Source: an uncultured Verrucomicrobiota bacterium
Lineage (GTDB): Bacteria; Verrucomicrobiota; Verrucomicrobiia; Opitutales; Seribacteraceae
Assembly (NCBI GenBank): GCA_902580225.1
Contig: CACHJU010000008.1
Span: 1 to 64,000 of the forward strand
Length of the DNA stretch: 64,000 nt
Reading direction: 5' to 3'
Part shown: positions 52,175 through 61,127 of the stretch, piece after piece
Position numbering within the stretch: position 1 is the stretch's first letter
How the letters are laid out: each line of letters opens with the position of its first letter
Notes under the pieces: generated by a model
Told to the model about the DNA's origin: nothing
Seen by the model: the letters and a program-made list of their open reading frames with translations, nothing else
Database searches by the model: none
Translations under genes and position numbers: made by a program

Positions 52175-54448
52175 CTAGTTTCCGAAAAGTATAACTTTTC
52201 CAACTCCTTCCATTTTTTCTTTTTGATTAAGGCTGGAATTCATAATTTTAATAATCGTCTCGGTTTCATTTCCAGCAGTGTCTTGAAATATTTTTTTAAG
52301 AATATCTACTTTTTCCCATGAGCTAGTTTTAAAATCATAAAATTGACTTTTTTTTATGAATTTTTGGTTTATGAAAATCCAATTGGAAAAATCAAAACAA
52401 AAGAAATAGGGAAAACTTTTTTCTGAAGTCCATATCCAATCAAATGCTTCATGCCAAAACCAACCATCACTTGAAGATGTCTCGATTGGATAGACCCATC
52501 CTAATAATTCATGATATATCCAGTTGCTTTGGCTTTGGTGAAAGGTTCCAAACCAATCTGATTTATACCAAGATGCGTAAACTTTTGGAGAGTTGAATAA
52601 GGTGTTGTCAGAGATTTCTACAAATTTAGATAAATTGTATTCCTTGGATGCATTAAAACTGAGAGTGTTTGCCATTGATAATGAGCTTTGAAACAAAGGT
52701 CGGAAGATTGGGGTATTTAAGCTCTTAAACTCTGCCCGCAGCCACCCTTTCGAATCTATCCCTCTTTTATTTCTCCATTCATTGGTTGTTAAATCAATCG
52801 CAACTTGAAAATCTCTTGATTTTTGATCTTCACGAACGATTGAAATTCCATAAAAACCTTGGTCGGTTATAAATTTTTTAGTAGAAATTTTTCTGTTTTC
52901 GCTATTTCTCTCCCAAGTTGATTTTTGATGGGAAGCCCATTGGTCAATGCTTGCATAAATATTTTCCGTAAAAATTTTTAAGGTGGTAAATTCATTATTC
53001 GATTTTTGATTTATGCTGTACTGTCCCTCTGAAATTGGACCCAAATCCGTGAATATTTTAACAAAATCTACTGATACATCCTCAGAGGTTAAAAATGAAA
53101 TCGGACCATCTTCAATCGAATTATTAAGCTCGCTACCATTGGAGATGTTAAGTTTTTCAACAATAAATGAATTTTGAAAATTCTTAATTCGGGAGTCTTT
53201 ATATTCTAGGCTTTTTGAAATTTCTAATGCTGTTGGATAAATTCCATCAATTATTGAATCGTAAAATCCGGTGATTTGAGCTCGAAGCCAAGGTTTTTTT
53301 TTATTAATGAAAATGTCTTCTTGTCGCTGACTCCATTGCTTAGTGGTTAGGTCAAGGACGATAAAGAAATCGCGGGTTGTGCCGGTTTGTCGAACTATTG
53401 TAATTCCTTTGAACCCATCATTGGAAATGAATTTTTCGGCAGAAACTACCATACCTTTTTCAGATTTTTCCCAAGCTGATTTTTGATGAGCTGCCCATTC
53501 CTCAATATTGGAGTAAAAGGTTTCAGTAAAAGCCATCAATGTGGTTGGGGAATTTGTGGAATCAAAATCAATATTATGCTGTAACTTGGAAAATCTTCCT
53601 ATTTCCGCATAGCTTTCACGGTAGTCTATGCTTATCTCCTTATTTATTGAATATGAGATCGGACCATCATTAATGAGTTGATCAAGGACTATATTTTTAG
53701 AATTAGAATTGGTTTTAATTTCAGTAAAATTTGGGAAATCAGTTTTAATTAAGTCATTTAATTCAATAGATTTCGCAATTTTTAGAGCACTCTTATAAAT
53801 CTCATTTTCAATTGGATCATCAAATGCAAATAATTTCAAATGGAGCCAAGGGTTACTAGATTCATTTGACTTAATTTGTCTGTTTAGCCAAGACGAGGTC
53901 GACAGGTTGATTCCGATATGAAAATCTTTCTTTGTTCCGTTTTTTCGAACGATTGAAATTCCATCAAAACCAGAATTAGTGGTAAAATATTCCGAAGAAA
54001 ATAGTTTGCCGTTCGGAGAGTTTTTCCAAGTTGCTTGTTGGAAAGATGCCCATTCAGCCAAGTTTCTATACTTTTGCTCGGTTATGAGTACCATCGATAA
54101 ATAGGGAGAATTTGATTCTGAAGTTATAATATATTCTGCAGAATCATTTACTCCTAATGCAATGGATGGGTTAATGCTGGATTTGGGACGCAGATTAATA
54201 ATGTAGTGACCCATGGTTTTTTCTCCTTTTTCAAGATAAGGATTCAAATAATCGACTACACTGTTTTGAGGTACAAAAAAGGTTAGTGGGGAGTCGGTTA
54301 TTTTTTTTTGTGAATCTTGAGCATCTACGCTTTGGGTTTCTCTGAGAATCGACAAGACGATTAGTGAAAAAAGAAAACTTTTAATGTATGAAGTTTTTAA
54401 TTTTCTGTCTCTGAGACACTCTTCTAGAAGATAGCACAGTGTGAACAT
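52175..54448 (-). CDS. Exported triple-repeat protein with Trp-rich C-terminal module
   Basis: 757 residues, ATG 54448. A long basic n-region precedes a hydrophobic segment (about 22-38) that acts as signal. Three homologous units of about 185 residues follow; their landmark W-A-(S/A)-(F/H)-Q-(Q/K) with W-(K/E) falls near residues 130, 318 and 500, each followed by G-F-x-G-I-(S/T)-I-V-R and (K/R)-D-F-x(4)-(I/L)-(D/N)-L-(T/S). Residues about 640-700 form a tryptophan/aromatic module, L-G-W-V-Y-P, G-W-F-W-H-E, D-W-I-W-T-S, F-P-Y-F-F and N-W-I-F, which probably binds a cell-wall or matrix glycan. No known family is recognised. It is followed by the barrel gene. Confidence 0.75.
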   Translation of the reverse strand: MFTLCYLLEECLRDRKLKTSYIKSFLFSLIVLSILRETQSVDAQDSQKKITDSPLTFFVPQNSVVDYLNPYLEKGEKTMGHYIINLRPKSSINPSIALGVNDSAEYIITSESNSPYLSMVLITEQKYRNLAEWASFQQATWKNSPNGKLFSSEYFTTNSGFDGISIVRKNGTKKDFHIGINLSTSSWLNRQIKSNESSNPWLHLKLFAFDDPIENEIYKSALKIAKSIELNDLIKTDFPNFTEIKTNSNSKNIVLDQLINDGPISYSINKEISIDYRESYAEIGRFSKLQHNIDFDSTNSPTTLMAFTETFYSNIEEWAAHQKSAWEKSEKGMVVSAEKFISNDGFKGITIVRQTGTTRDFFIVLDLTTKQWSQRQEDIFINKKKPWLRAQITGFYDSIIDGIYPTALEISKSLEYKDSRIKNFQNSFIVEKLNISNGSELNNSIEDGPISFLTSEDVSVDFVKIFTDLGPISEGQYSINQKSNNEFTTLKIFTENIYASIDQWASHQKSTWERNSENRKISTKKFITDQGFYGISIVREDQKSRDFQVAIDLTTNEWRNKRGIDSKGWLRAEFKSLNTPIFRPLFQSSLSMANTLSFNASKEYNLSKFVEISDNTLFNSPKVYASWYKSDWFGTFHQSQSNWIYHELLGWVYPIETSSSDGWFWHEAFDWIWTSEKSFPYFFCFDFSNWIFINQKFIKKSQFYDFKTSSWEKVDILKKIFQDTAGNETETIIKIMNSSLNQKEKMEGVGKVILFGN

Positions 54449-54605
54449 ACAATAGAAATTATTTCACAAGCTAGGCAACTTGTTGAAAAAATTGGGCAAT
54501 TTAAAATTTGGGCAAACGAATTATTATCGACCCTAAATTGCATTAAATGAATAACGCAAATCTAAATTTTATAATGTAGGAGAAATTGCTGAAAAATTAT
54601 GATTT

Positions 54606-56285
54606 CTAGTGGATACGGTTATATGCACTTACCAGTGCAAGTAAGCCACTTTTCTCAATACTTGAACTTATACCGCATCCATAGGCAACTCGTCCAACCT
54701 TCGATTGTAATTGTACGAAAGATGCTGATTCAGTTGCAGAACCTGCTCCGATTGAATGCTGACGATAGTCGGTTAGCTTAAAATCTTTGAGTCCGTTAAC
54801 TTCTAATCCGTTTACAAAAGCGTTGATAGGACCATTTCCTGATCCGATAATTTCTTTCTGTTCGCTATTTATTTTAATCGTGGCGTGGCAGGAAACTTTT
54901 TCCTCTCCGGGCTTTTTTCCGGAATCGTAGCAAATTAATTCAAGCGGGGTGATATTTTCGAGAAATTGTTTTTTAAAAAAAGAAAAAATTTCTTCTGCGG
55001 AAAGTTCCCGTGATTCCGAGTCCGCTTTTTCATTGATAAGTTTTCCCACTTCTGGATGCATGGGTTTGGGCAAATCGAGACCAAATTCACGGGATAATAT
55101 ATATGCGACTCCCCCTTTTCCGCTTTGACTGTTTATCCGAATGATTTCTTCATAAGAACGACCTAGGTCACGCGGATCGATCGAAAGATAGGGGATCTGC
55201 CAGTGGTTGTCATTTGAATCCCCCTCTTTTTCGCGCAGATCCATCCCCTTTTTAATTGCATCCTGATGTGAGCCAGAAAATGCGGTAAAAACCAGGTCGC
55301 CCGCATAAGGGTGGCGTTCATGCACTGACATTCCGGTGGACCTCTCATACACTTCCCGAATCTCGTCGAGGTTATGAAAATTTAAATTTGGATGCAAACC
55401 TTGTCCGTACATATTTAAAGCTACTGTGACAATATCCAAATTGCCGGTGCGCTCTCCATTTCCAAATAGGGTGCCTTCCACCCGGTCCGCCCCAGCGAGT
55501 AGTCCAAGTTCTGTTGCAGCTGTACCAGTTCCTCGGTCATTATGAGTGTGTAGACTGATCACGGCTTTATTTCGTTCTTTCATATTCCGGCAGAACCATT
55601 CGATCTGATCCGCATGAACATTTGGGGTGAAAAGTTCAACGGTTGCAGGCAAGTTTAAAATAACCGGATTTTGCTCCGTGGGTTCCCATGCATCCATGAC
55701 TGCTTCACATACTTCAAGGGAATATTCCACTTCCGTATCCGAAAAGCTTTCAGGCGAATATTCAAGTTGCACATTGGTGTCGGGGAGATCTGACAGAAAT
55801 TTTTTAACTAATTTAACTCCATCTATGGCAACTTTTTTAATCTCTTCCTTTGATTTACCAAAAGTGACCCGGCGTTGAAGTGGTGAAGTTGAATTATAAA
55901 GGTGAAGAATGGCTTTTTGTACACCTTGTAAACTTTCAAAACTTTTTTTGATTAAATGTTCGCGTGCTTGAGTAAGTACTTGGAGAGCGATTCCATCTGG
56001 CACGAGTTTGTCTTCAATTAATTTACGTGCAAAGTCAAATTCGGTTTGGGCAGCAGAAGGAAATCCAATCTCGATCTGCTTGAAACCAATCGAGCAGAGA
56101 AGCTTGAATAATTCCAGTTTTTCATTCACTCCCATGGGTATAGGCAGTGCCTGATTTCCATCTCGTAAATCCACACTACACCATTGAGGAACCCGGTCGA
56201 TCGTGCGACTTGGCCATTGCCGGTCGGACAACTCGATGATACCCCAAGGACGATACTTAGTAATCGGATGTGGTTGCATAATCAT
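54606..56285 (-). CDS. leuA: 2-isopropylmalate synthase (LeuA type 2)
   Basis: 559 residues, ATG 56285 (an alternative Met is two codons later). The N-terminus W-P-S-R-T-I-D-R-V-P-Q-W and C-S-V-D-L-R-D-G-N-Q-A-L are typical of the fungal/actinobacterial-like LeuA2 subgroup. Catalytic-site motifs include E-I-G-F-P-S-A and S-L-H-T-H-N-D-R-G-T. The C-terminal regulatory domain is retained (residues about 440-559, G-P-I-N-A-F-V-N-G-L), so leucine feedback is likely. It condenses 2-oxoisovalerate and acetyl-CoA. Confidence 0.95.
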   Translation of the reverse strand: MIMQPHPITKYRPWGIIELSDRQWPSRTIDRVPQWCSVDLRDGNQALPIPMGVNEKLELFKLLCSIGFKQIEIGFPSAAQTEFDFARKLIEDKLVPDGIALQVLTQAREHLIKKSFESLQGVQKAILHLYNSTSPLQRRVTFGKSKEEIKKVAIDGVKLVKKFLSDLPDTNVQLEYSPESFSDTEVEYSLEVCEAVMDAWEPTEQNPVILNLPATVELFTPNVHADQIEWFCRNMKERNKAVISLHTHNDRGTGTAATELGLLAGADRVEGTLFGNGERTGNLDIVTVALNMYGQGLHPNLNFHNLDEIREVYERSTGMSVHERHPYAGDLVFTAFSGSHQDAIKKGMDLREKEGDSNDNHWQIPYLSIDPRDLGRSYEEIIRINSQSGKGGVAYILSREFGLDLPKPMHPEVGKLINEKADSESRELSAEEIFSFFKKQFLENITPLELICYDSGKKPGEEKVSCHATIKINSEQKEIIGSGNGPINAFVNGLEVNGLKDFKLTDYRQHSIGAGSATESASFVQLQSKVGRVAYGCGISSSIEKSGLLALVSAYNRIH

Positions 56286-56386
56286 TCTTTTCTATATGAG
56301 TTTGATTCGAATGAAAAGGGGAAAGCCGTGCTTAAATCTTCATTGCGGTGAAACTTTATTTTCTTAAGATAGAATGTTTTCAATTT

Positions 56387-56950
56387 ATGAATTCTGACGA
56401 AACAAGTGCACCGCTTAAAGGAAAAATCATCGGCTTGGGAGTATCCGGATCGATTGCGGCATATAAGGCGGCAGACTTGACCGGTGAATTACGGAAGGCA
56501 GGAGCGGATGTTCATGTAGTGATGACGCAATCTGCTACCCAATTTATTTCTGTACTTACCCTAGAAACGCTCTCCCGAAATCCGGTGCTGAGTTCATTCT
56601 GGAACGAAGATGGATGGCAACCTGGACACATCGAATTGGCCGACAAAATAGATATCTTTCTGGTTGTACCTGCCACCGCCCATCAATTGGGGAATTATGC
56701 GAATGGTCTTGCTACTGATTTGTTGGGAGCGATCTATTTAGCGACCAAAGCCCCAGTTTGTATCGCTCCTGCGATGAATGGTAAAATGTATGAGCATGAA
56801 GCGGTGCAAAAAAACTTGGAAGTATTGAAGGGCAGAGGTGTTGAAATCATTGAGCCAGTGGTCGGAGAGTTGGCCTGTGGGTACGAGGGAATTGGGAAAT
56901 TGGCTTCGTTGGAAACGATTGTGAACCAAATAGTCGCTCGTTTTATTTAG
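56387..56950 (+). CDS. coaC: Stand-alone phosphopantothenoylcysteine decarboxylase flavoprotein
   Basis: 187 residues from ATG 56387; a GTG at 56348 adds 13 residues. The homo-oligomeric FMN-binding domain has G-V-S-G-S-I-A-A-Y-K near 18-27, catalytic His81 in G-H-I-E-L-A-D, P-A-M-N-G-K-M-Y with Asn131, and the substrate-clamp C-G-Y-E-G-I-G near 162-168. Bacterial CoaC is usually fused to CoaB; here there is no CoaB domain, so the ligase must be elsewhere. Decarboxylation yields 4'-phosphopantetheine for coenzyme A. Related flavoproteins with other substrates exist, so coaC is probable. Confidence 0.83.
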   Translation: MNSDETSAPLKGKIIGLGVSGSIAAYKAADLTGELRKAGADVHVVMTQSATQFISVLTLETLSRNPVLSSFWNEDGWQPGHIELADKIDIFLVVPATAHQLGNYANGLATDLLGAIYLATKAPVCIAPAMNGKMYEHEAVQKNLEVLKGRGVEIIEPVVGELACGYEGIGKLASLETIVNQIVARFI

Positions 56951-57270
56951 ATTTTATTCCCACTTGAGGTTGTTAAGTAGTTGTTGGCTTAGGAGTTCTG
57001 ACAATGAGTGCGAAAGTCCTTGTAATAAAGTTTTATTGTGAAGTTGTAATTGTAAAAGTTTTCACACTCTTAATCTTAATTTTTGATCGAAGGAAAAAGG
57101 AGTTACCCGCTTACTAGAATGTGAAATGGCCTTGATGTTCTGCACTTGTATCTTTCACGAGTTCGTCCACATAGTCGGTTTCGTTCACCTTTCAGTTAAG
57201 TAAAAAGTATTCCAATTTAATAATATATGGTTCCACATCCTTTGTGTTGGTGTAATTTGAGTAACTTTTA
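56951..57270. other. Gap of 320 bp without a clear gene
   Basis: I see no convincing gene, RNA or terminator. A weak 37-codon frame on the plus strand (57004-57117) has an AGGAG-like site and a hydrophobic product, but little else supports it. On the minus strand, protein-like residues Y-V-D-E-L-V-K-D and H-Q-G-H-F-T-F end at 57114-57116 and may be the last piece of the adjacent pseudogene. Confidence 0.4.
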
Positions 57271-57785
57271 CATTTTGAGACAGAAGAATCGGCGATGTTT
57301 GAAATGTGGCTTCTTCCATTTTTTGAAATAGTCTTTCCATCTGGTCAAAGTATTATTACCGAAGGTATACTGGTGATCTTGAATTGGCTGTCGAGTTGAT
57401 CTGTCTCTGGAGAATTCAAATTTATTGCATACCCAGACATATCTATTTCAGTCATTTATTTAACTGCTCATGGGCACTTCAATCTGCGATGACTATTACC
57501 ATTTCAAAATCATATTGGTATTGCTTTCTAAATTCCCGTATTTCGGGCTAAAGGAGTTACAAGGGGGCACCAACCGGCTGAAAAATTAAGTCCGATTATT
57601 TTTCCGTAAAGAACTTGAGAAGAGTGATTATTTCCATCCGCGTCGATGAGGGACGAACCTACCAAATTCTCCATTCCTCGTGCAACTCGGCGTAGGCTGG
57701 TACTATCAAAAGGATGAACATAATAATGGTTGAAAATATGGTTAAGAGATTTATGATTTTTCATTTTAAATTTACTCAGGTGCAC
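57271..57785 (-). pseudogene. Decayed nucleoredoxin/thioredoxin-like gene
   Basis: Pieces of one protein lie in three frames. The first frame (start 57785) has S-S-L-I-D-A-D-G-N-N-H, Y-G-K-I-I-G-L-N-F-S-A-G-W-C-P and then breaks just where a W-C-P-P-C motif should be. The second frame gives E-I-R-E-F-R-K-Q-Y-Q-Y-D-F-E-M-V-I-V-I-A-D, a stop, and S-A-H-E-Q-L-N-K. The third gives Y-A-I-N-L-N-S-P-E-T, F-K-I-T-S-I-P-S-V-I-I-L, a stop, then P-D-G-K-T-I-S-K. The order and motifs match tryparedoxin/nucleoredoxin-type thioredoxins. At least two frameshifts and two stops make it a pseudogene, possibly extending to 57114. Confidence 0.7.
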
Positions 57786-57907
57786 TAAATATATAAATAA
57801 ACAAATATTTTATTAAATATTTTATTAAAAAGATATTTAGGGTGTTAAGACTAGATTTTTGAGTTAAAGTTTAAAATACGGAAAAGATTAAAATCCAAGT
57901 GCAATAC

Positions 57908-57937
57908 AAAAAAAGCCCGACCAATACAGGCCGAGCT
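57908..57937 (-). terminator. Rho-independent terminator of the HPF gene
   Basis: Read on the minus strand, AGCTCGGCC-TGTATT-GGTCGGGCT forms a 9-bp stem with two G-U wobbles and a 6-nt loop, followed directly by seven T. It lies 23 bp past the HPF stop codon at 57961. Confidence 0.8.
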
Positions 57938-57960
57938 TGATACTTGGGGTAAAGTTTTTG

Positions 57961-58311
57961 TTAAGCCGCGTAAGGTAAGTCGTTTATAGAACCTTGTTTG
58001 CGTTTAACCCGACGTAGGCGTGATCTACGGCGCAGACCACGATCAAGCTTTTCAACGAGATCATCGATTGATTTGTTAATGTTGTTGCTTGCGGTTGAAA
58101 TTGTAATGGTTGAACCCTTAAGTTCAAGGTGACCTTTAGCGATATACTCATCTTTATGGGAAGATGATTTTGAATCGTGTTCCAATTCAACTCGTGCCCG
58201 AATAATTTTCTCTTCGTGTTTGAAGATCCTCTCCATTTTTTCTGAAACGAGGCTTTTATGACCATCTTTGAGATCAAAGTGGAGACCGGAGAGAATTAAA
58301 TGGTTCTTCAT
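57961..58311 (-). CDS. hpf: Short ribosome hibernation promoting factor (HPF/YfiA family)
   Basis: 116 residues, ATG 58311, the short-form length. The beta-alpha-beta-beta-beta-alpha fold shows L-I-L-S-G-L-H-F-D-L, K-M-E-R-I-F-K-H-E-E-K-I, Y-I-A-K-G-H-L-E-L-K-G and D-D-L-V-E-K-L-D-R-G-L followed by an R-R-R-S-R-L-R-R basic tail that contacts 16S rRNA. It inactivates 70S ribosomes under starvation. It lacks the long-HPF C-terminal dimerisation domain. The gene is monocistronic, ending at the terminator above, and diverges from the RluA gene with a 145-bp gap. Confidence 0.88.
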   Translation of the reverse strand: MKNHLILSGLHFDLKDGHKSLVSEKMERIFKHEEKIIRARVELEHDSKSSSHKDEYIAKGHLELKGSTITISTASNNINKSIDDLVEKLDRGLRRRSRLRRVKRKQGSINDLPYAA

Positions 58312-58456
58312 ATGTGCTATATTTATGGTTTATGATTGGTATCTGAATACAATAGACAATTTTAATTTTGCACAACCGAATTGTTATTTCCAATAAAAGT
58401 TTACCTTTTTTTAAATCTTCTTCTTTTTCGATAATTTTAATAGCTATATACCTTAT

Positions 58457-59284
58457 GTGAAATTTTCCACTCAAAGTAACGAAGCACCTTTAATAAACGA
58501 AGAACTACTAAGATCATCGATTATTTTTGAAAATTGCGACATTATCGTAATGAACAAGCCAGGATGGTTTGTTTGTCATCCCTCCAAGCATGGTCCATGG
58601 TCGAGTTTGGTAGGAGCTACCAGAGAGCTTTTGGACTTAGACTCTGTCTATTTAGTTGGTCGATTGGATCGCGAGACTAGTGGGGTGGTTGTCATGGCAA
58701 AAAATCAACCTGTTGGACGTATATGGCAAAAAGCATTAGAGGAAAAAAGGGTAAAAAGAACCTACTTGGCTATCTTAGAGGGTGAACTGAATGAGCAGAT
58801 TAAAGTGGATGGATATGTTGGAAATGATCCTGAAAGTAAGGTTTTTGTGAAGCAGCGAGTAACCGCAAAGAGCAGAACCTCGAAAAAAGCGGAGACTCAT
58901 TTTTGTCCTCTTTATTGTGCCGAAGGGTATACTTTTGTTTCGGTGGTTACCCAAACAGGAAGAAAACACCAGATAAGGCTTCATGCCCAGTCCGTTGGAT
59001 TACCTTTAGTCGGCGAAAAATTATATGGACATGATGAATCTTATTATTTGAAATTTTGTGAATCGGGGTGGAATTCATCCTGGATGGAAAAATTGGGCAT
59101 GGACCGACAAGCTTTACATGCAAGGAGATTCGGCTATCTGGACAGGGGCAAAATATTTGAAGCAGAAATTCCATCGGATTTTATTTCATTTTTAAAAATT
59201 AGAATGAATTTTAAAACAAATAAAATGAAAAAATTATTGAGTGATGCAAATTTATGGGAGAACCAAAAGCTTCTTTTAGAATAA
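58457..59284 (+). CDS. RluA-family pseudouridine synthase
   Basis: 275 residues, start GTG 58457. Catalytic motif G-R-L-D-R-E-T-S-G with Asp71, preceded by V-M-N-K-P-G-W and followed by G-R-K-H-Q-I-R-L-H-A near 175. There is no N-terminal S4 RNA-binding domain, which resembles RluA/RluC-like short enzymes. It isomerises specific uridines in 23S rRNA or tRNA; the exact target is not deducible. Confidence 0.9.
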   Translation: MKFSTQSNEAPLINEELLRSSIIFENCDIIVMNKPGWFVCHPSKHGPWSSLVGATRELLDLDSVYLVGRLDRETSGVVVMAKNQPVGRIWQKALEEKRVKRTYLAILEGELNEQIKVDGYVGNDPESKVFVKQRVTAKSRTSKKAETHFCPLYCAEGYTFVSVVTQTGRKHQIRLHAQSVGLPLVGEKLYGHDESYYLKFCESGWNSSWMEKLGMDRQALHARRFGYLDRGKIFEAEIPSDFISFLKIRMNFKTNKMKKLLSDANLWENQKLLLE

Positions 59285-59328
59285 GGTTGTGAAAGGTAGA
59301 CAGATTCGATAGCGGATATAAGGATAAT

Positions 59329-59901
59329 ATGAGTATTAGCGGAAGTCCATTAGAAGCATTGAAGGGCGGTTTTCGAAGAGCCTGCGTGAAAAGGTTGATT
59401 GGGGATGAAGATGGAGCCATTGAAGTTTTAAAAAATGAAATTCCTATGCTAGTAGTGGCTTGGGCTAAGACCAGTTCTTTGGATCCAGGAGAAAAAAAAG
59501 GTAAATTAAAGGAGCTCTTTGATGATGAATCATCTCGTGCAGATGAGCTGGCGGTTGCTTTTGATCTTTTTGCCGGTCGTTTTGAGACTCGGGTGGCAAA
59601 CCGAGTGAATGATTCTGTTCGGGGAATGGTAGAAAAATTTGAAAAAATTTTCAACAAACTAGAAAATGCTTTGGCTCAGTTGGGTAGTGTCGAATTTTCT
59701 GTGCCTGATTTTCCTGATGAACTTGAACGGACCAAAGAATCACCAATTATAATGGAAGAAAAGGCTATCACTGAACAGCAAATCATGGAGAGCCCAACAA
59801 ACGAGGGAGCAGTCCAAGAATTGGACCCACCGGCGGGTCTTGGTCTTAAGTTCGATGAAATTGAAGAAATGATTGATGAGTTACTTTCCTCTGAGAAATG
59901 A
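59329..59901 (+). CDS. Hypothetical helical protein upstream of an actin-like gene
   Basis: 190 residues, ATG 59329. Residues 1-130 are mostly helical, with V-N-D-S-V-R-G-M-V-E-K-F-E-K-I-F-N-K-L near 92-110 suited to a coiled coil. Residues about 130-165 are a flexible acidic linker, and a short conserved-looking C-terminal helix follows (L-K-F-D-E-I-E-E-M-I-D-E-L-L). No family is recognised. It lies 85 bp upstream of the actin-like gene in the same direction and may be an accessory filament regulator or adaptor; this is inference from position. Confidence 0.65.
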   Translation: MSISGSPLEALKGGFRRACVKRLIGDEDGAIEVLKNEIPMLVVAWAKTSSLDPGEKKGKLKELFDDESSRADELAVAFDLFAGRFETRVANRVNDSVRGMVEKFEKIFNKLENALAQLGSVEFSVPDFPDELERTKESPIIMEEKAITEQQIMESPTNEGAVQELDPPAGLGLKFDEIEEMIDELLSSEK

Positions 59902-59986
59902 TAAATTTGTTAATATCTAAATGTTTTCATTGCCAAAAATATAAAATATTTAGTTATATGTAATTCTTTTATAATCCCTTTCAGAA

Positions 59987-61126
59987 ATGCCAGAAAAATC
60001 TAAAGAAAATGAATCAGATGTTGAATCTAACCAGGAGGTTGATTCCCCATCTTCTATCGATAAAAAACGAAAGTTACATCTTGGTTTAGATTTGGGTACA
60101 CTTCAGTCCTGCTTTGTAAATAAGCTCAATAAACCGGGTTCAGATGAAGATCTTGGTACTTTAGTTCCGACCATTGTTGGTTATCCGGAAGATGGAATTT
60201 TATCAGGTATTCTTCCCGGGAACTCCAAAATGCTTCATGGGGACGAGGCTATTGCCAATGAGCTTCATTTACGCCTTGTCCAACCTTTGAGTGATGGAGT
60301 TGTGAGTGATTTGAATGCTACAAAATCTTTTTTGCAATACTTGCGTGGAAAGGTGGATCCTGAACTTAAAAGAGAGGTCCTTTGTGTGATTGGAATCCCT
60401 GCAGTCGCGGATACAGATGCCAAAGAAAATTTAAAAAAAGCAGCAAAGGGTGCTTTTGATGGAATTTTGTTTATCCCTGAACCTTTTCTTGCGGCACTCG
60501 GTATGAGAGATGAAGATCGTTTGGAGGATCCTGAATACAAAGATCCAGTAAGTAATTCCTTGTTTGTGGATATCGGTGCCGGAACTACCGATTTTTGTAT
60601 CGTTCAGGGCTATTTCCCAAAGCAGGAGGACTTGCTCAGTATTCCTTTTGCCGGCAATGAAGTGGATGTCCTTTTAGATCAATCAATTAGGGAGGAATAT
60701 CCCGAGGTTGATGTCCCTCTGTCGATGATTCGTAAATTTAAGGAATCTTATTCTTATGTAGGTGAAAGTGAATCAGGTGCCCGTGTGAAAATCCCTGTTG
60801 GTGGGAAACCAAGAAAAATTGAAATTGGAAAGCAAGTTGGAGAATCTTGTAATCAGTTACTACAAGAGGTGTTTGAATCCATTAAGAAGGTAATTGCAAT
60901 GGCTTCTCCTCAGTCAGTTTTTTCCTTGCTCCAGAATATAATACTTACTGGAGGCGGTAGTAAAATTCGTAATTTTGACCAGGAACTTCAACGTCTTCTA
61001 GCTGATGATGGATATGAAGATCCAGAAGTTACGATCTCATCCAGAGAAATGAAGCCTTTTGTTGCCACTGGAGCTATGAAAGTTGCCAAAGCAGCCCGAG
61101 ATGATCAATGGGTTAGGTTTAAGTGA
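59987..61126 (+). CDS. Actin-like ATPase, MamK/MreB-like
   Basis: 379 residues, ATG 59987. After a 30-residue acidic tail comes the actin/Hsp70 ATPase fold: phosphate 1 L-G-L-D-L-G-T near 32-38, connect 1 with V-I-G-I-P-A-V-A-D, phosphate 2 V-D-I-G-A-G-T-T-D near 192-200, and adenosine motif I-L-T-G-G-G-S-K near 324. The arrangement resembles MamK-type filament proteins rather than FtsA (no extra 1C domain) or DnaK (no C-terminal lid). Such filaments position organelles or proteins. No magnetosome genes are present, so a different cargo is expected. Confidence 0.82.
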   Translation: MPEKSKENESDVESNQEVDSPSSIDKKRKLHLGLDLGTLQSCFVNKLNKPGSDEDLGTLVPTIVGYPEDGILSGILPGNSKMLHGDEAIANELHLRLVQPLSDGVVSDLNATKSFLQYLRGKVDPELKREVLCVIGIPAVADTDAKENLKKAAKGAFDGILFIPEPFLAALGMRDEDRLEDPEYKDPVSNSLFVDIGAGTTDFCIVQGYFPKQEDLLSIPFAGNEVDVLLDQSIREEYPEVDVPLSMIRKFKESYSYVGESESGARVKIPVGGKPRKIEIGKQVGESCNQLLQEVFESIKKVIAMASPQSVFSLLQNIILTGGGSKIRNFDQELQRLLADDGYEDPEVTISSREMKPFVATGAMKVAKAARDDQWVRFK

Positions 61127-61127
61127 T

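Noticed and set aside
57004-57117. 37-codon plus-strand frame with an AGGAG site and one hydrophobic stretch
   Set aside because: Too short and compositionally biased to support without conservation data; left as a note in the gap entry.
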